Notes under the pieces: generated by a model
Told to the model about the DNA's origin: nothing
Databases searched by the model: none
What the model saw: the letters and a program-made list of their open reading frames with translations, nothing else
In this document: positions 32,525 through 34,369 of the stretch, piece by piece
Layout of the letters: every line of letters begins with the position of its first letter
Position numbering within the stretch: position 1 is the stretch's first letter
Program-made: the position numbers and the translations under genes
Assembly: GCA_031276195.1 (NCBI GenBank)
Contig: JAISNN010000062.1
Span: 1-34,369, forward strand
Direction of reading: 5' to 3'
Source of the DNA: Clostridiales bacterium
GTDB taxonomy: Bacteria > Bacillota > Clostridia > Christensenellales > JAISNN01
Length of the DNA: 34,369 bases

Positions 32525-33091
32525 ATGCTGATTGCGATAACGGGCGGGATCGGAAGCGGAAAGTCCGAAGTTTTGAAAATCATAAGCGGGTATGCGCGCA
32601 CTCTTTCGGCGGATGAGATTAACGCGGAACTTTTTTATAATACAAGTTATATAAATCGCTTGCGCGCGGAGTTTCCCGAGGCGTATAGGGAGGGAAAAAT
32701 AGACAAAAAAATCCTTTCCGATATAATTTTTTCGGACAAAAAAAGGCGCGATTCGCTGAACGCGCTGGCGCACCCGTTGATTTTTCAAAATATCGAAAAA
32801 AGAGCGAAAGAACTTGGCGGCGACGTGTTCGTCGAGGTTCCGCTGCTTACGGAAATCGGTTCAAAAAAAATGTTCGACCGGGTTTGGCTGGTCGTTTCCG
32901 ACGTTAATTTGAAGGTCGAAAGACTGAAAAATACGCGTAAAATGACCGAAAAAGACATTTTTTCCGTTATGAACGCGCAGTGCGGCGACGACGAACGAAT
33001 CAAAATCGCCGATGAAATTATACGGAATAACGGAAAACCGGAGGAATTGAGAGATACGGTGATTGGGTTGTATAGAGAATTACATAAGTAG
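32525..33091 (+). CDS. coaE: Dephospho-CoA kinase
   Basis: A 188-residue protein with the CoaE layout. It has a P-loop GGIGSGKS (7-14), the substrate-binding SADEINAEL (family: DAD), LNALAHPLIF, VEVPLLTEIG (family: PLLFE), and the C-terminal RIKIADEIIRNNG. It phosphorylates dephospho-CoA with ATP as the last step of CoA synthesis. It is slightly shorter than the usual 195-205 residues. GAGAAAGG lies just before the ATG. The last 50 bp of the gene are duplicated 146 bp downstream. Confidence 0.95.
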   Translation: MLIAITGGIGSGKSEVLKIISGYARTLSADEINAELFYNTSYINRLRAEFPEAYREGKIDKKILSDIIFSDKKRRDSLNALAHPLIFQNIEKRAKELGGDVFVEVPLLTEIGSKKMFDRVWLVVSDVNLKVERLKNTRKMTEKDIFSVMNAQCGDDERIKIADEIIRNNGKPEELRDTVIGLYRELHK

Positions 33092-33188
33092 ACCGAGATG
33101 AAAATTATATATTTTTTTGCGTGATTTTCGGCGTTTTTTTGATATTGTTATGCGGAAAAAGAGCGCGGAAAAATGACGGTAAAGCGTA

Positions 33189-33238
33189 GGAATTGAGAGA
33201 TACGGCGGTTGGGTTGTATAGAGAATTACATAAGTAGA
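33189..33238 (+). pseudogene. Duplicated fragment of the coaE 3' end
   Basis: Bases 33043-33092 (the final codons and stop of coaE) recur at 33189-33238 with two changes, still reading ELRDTAVGLYRELHK and a stop. There is no start or ribosome site, so it is a dead fragment left by a 146-bp duplication or slipped recombination. The remainder of the gap 33092-33324 shows nothing else. Confidence 0.85.
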
Positions 33239-33324
33239 TTGCTTTTTAAAAAACGATTTTTTAAACGCGGAAAACCGAGAGAAAAAAACGGGAGAGCGGC
33301 GGGCGGTTACATAAAATTATACGG

Positions 33325-33879
33325 ATGGGTGGCGGCTTGAAAAATAAAATTGCGACTTTTTTGATTTTTATCACGGCGGCGGCGGTTTTGGTCTTTTCCT
33401 TCGGAATCGCCGAAAGGGCGGTGTTTTATCCCGTCAAATTTAAAGAAGAGGTTTTGAGTGCGGCTTCGGCTTTTTCCGTCGATGAAAAGGTTATTTTTGC
33501 GGTCATAAAGACGGAAAGCGGCTTTAAAAGCGGCGCGGTGTCGGGAAAGGGCGCGGTAGGATTGATGCAGATTATGCCGTCCACGGGAGAATATTTATAT
33601 AACAAACTATATAAAAATGCCGAAAAAAAGTTTGAAAGAGAGATGCTTTTTCGGGCGGATTTGAATATCGAACTTGGAACGTATTATATAAAATACCTTT
33701 TGGATAGGTTTGACGGCGAATTGGATTGGGCTTTGGCGGCTTATAACGCGGGCGAGGGAAACGCGGCGGCTTGGCGCGGAGCGGGGATCTCGATCGGCGG
33801 ACTGCCGTATAAGGAAACGCGCGAATATATCGTTAAGTTTAAGAGAGCATACAAAAAATATAACAAACTTTATTCGTGA
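33325..33879 (+). CDS. Membrane-anchored lytic transglycosylase (Slt/LT type)
   Basis: A 184-residue protein. A hydrophobic segment (9-28) anchors it, with the catalytic domain outside. The family 1 lytic transglycosylase signature is complete: catalytic E64 in VIKTESGF, GAVGLMQIMPSTG, NIELGTYYIKYLLDRF and ALAAYNAGEGN. It cleaves the MurNAc-GlcNAc bond to give anhydro ends in peptidoglycan remodelling. The ATG at 33325 has a weak ribosome site; a TTG at 33337 is an alternative. Its place after polA and coaE resembles the order I recall from other Clostridia. Confidence 0.93.
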   Translation: MGGGLKNKIATFLIFITAAAVLVFSFGIAERAVFYPVKFKEEVLSAASAFSVDEKVIFAVIKTESGFKSGAVSGKGAVGLMQIMPSTGEYLYNKLYKNAEKKFEREMLFRADLNIELGTYYIKYLLDRFDGELDWALAAYNAGEGNAAAWRGAGISIGGLPYKETREYIVKFKRAYKKYNKLYS

Positions 33880-34016
33880 TTTTTTTTAGACGGACAATAA
33901 AGAATTCCGAAAATGTGAAAAAGAAAGACGGTAAAGGATTTTTAATATGCCGAAAAGACGGGGAATGAAAAAATTCAAGAGGCGCGAAGAGGGTAATATA
34001 TTTGGGGGTATAAGAA

Positions 34017-34369
34017 GTGAAATTCATTAATGATTTTTTGGAGAACGAAAAGCAAAAAGAGGTTGTGATAACCAAAGATTTTCCCAACGGAACGAAGTTT
34101 TTTTATCAAGGAGAAACTAAATATAAGGTTTTACACGCTTGGTATAAGCCATTGGACGACGAGCAAATCGACAAACTGCAAACCGATGTAAATAATGCCC
34201 AAGGCGCGTCGTTTGTTTTCCCCGAATGGTACAGAGATTTTTTCAAGACGACAAACGGATTAAATATATTTTTCGGGTCTATCTCATTTTTCGGGGAACA
34301 AACTCCGCTTGTGGAGCATCCCGTATACGGATTAATCGAAGCCGGTCTTGAAAGAGAAAATCCAAATTG
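34017..34369 (+). CDS. SUKH (SMI1/KNR4-like) family protein, 3' truncated by the window edge
   Basis: A GTG at 34017, eight bases after GGGGG (34004-34008), opens a frame that runs off the window after 117 codons. The segment FVFPEWYRDFFKTTNGLNIFFGSISFFGEQTP follows the SUKH pattern (P.wy..f....NG......l.f.g). Many SUKH proteins are immunity proteins of polymorphic toxins; others act in unrelated roles. No toxin gene is visible on this side, so a partner would lie beyond 34369. Confidence 0.6.
   Translation, partial: MKFINDFLENEKQKEVVITKDFPNGTKFFYQGETKYKVLHAWYKPLDDEQIDKLQTDVNNAQGASFVFPEWYRDFFKTTNGLNIFFGSISFFGEQTPLVEHPVYGLIEAGLERENPN

Noticed and set aside
33947-34030. 27-residue basic frame starting at 33947 after an AAAGGA
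   Set aside because: Too short to support, overlaps the SUKH start in another frame, and has no recognisable feature.
1-34369. tRNA or rRNA genes
   Set aside because: No cloverleaf-like T-arm (GGTTCGA-type) with matching acceptor ends and no rRNA signature stretch was found on reading the intergenic regions.

Overview
The window looks like chromosomal DNA of an anaerobic Bacillota (Firmicutes), most likely an uncultured Clostridia-type lineage. The evidence is strong GGAGG-type ribosome binding sites, TTGACA/TATAAT promoters with 17-bp spacers, the infC-rpmI-rplT-RNA methyltransferase gene order, a two-domain rubrerythrin, a DNA polymerase I with a dead proofreading domain, and coaE followed by a lytic transglycosylase. 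The intergenic DNA is AT-rich and full of short tandem and dispersed repeats. I could not run any search, so family assignments rest on motifs read by eye.

Region 1 (1-2642) is accessory. It holds the 3' end of an unknown gene, a stand-alone SIR2-like (probable NADase-type defence) gene, and a divergent pair of small helix-turn-helix regulators laid out like a phage CI/Cro switch. Two matching TTGC-N6-GCAA operators overlap the two opposing promoters.

Region 2 (2690-21035) is the most interesting part: an 18-kb set of co-oriented, tightly packed genes ending at a 17-bp-stem terminator (21174-21241). In order it encodes a transglutaminase-like protein with serine in place of the catalytic cysteine, a ClpB-type AAA+ protein with a degenerate first ATPase module, a small helical protein, a Cys-rich unknown protein, a long coiled-coil protein, an NrdG-like radical SAM activase with no visible glycyl-radical partner, a zinc-knuckle plus P-loop GTPase, a protein resembling the GTPase-associated GAP1 family with C-terminal membrane helices, and two membrane-anchored extracytoplasmic proteins. 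The last of these is 1330 residues long, with InlB-type repeats, four 72-residue repeats and a terminal Hint domain. The GTPase/GAP1-like pair resembles computationally predicted NTP-dependent conflict systems. I infer a regulated, membrane-linked conflict or surface-display system. The promoter of the second regulator may read into it.

Region 3 (21416-33879) is housekeeping: rubrerythrin; infC (with an AUU start and an attenuator-bearing leader), rpmI and rplT; a TrmH/SpoU methyltransferase; yebC; proA; polA; coaE; and a lytic transglycosylase. The gaps between these genes carry several repeat families, and some repeats have entered coding sequence (the polA linker, the trmH insertion, a duplicated coaE tail). 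The window ends inside a SUKH (SMI1/KNR4-like) gene.
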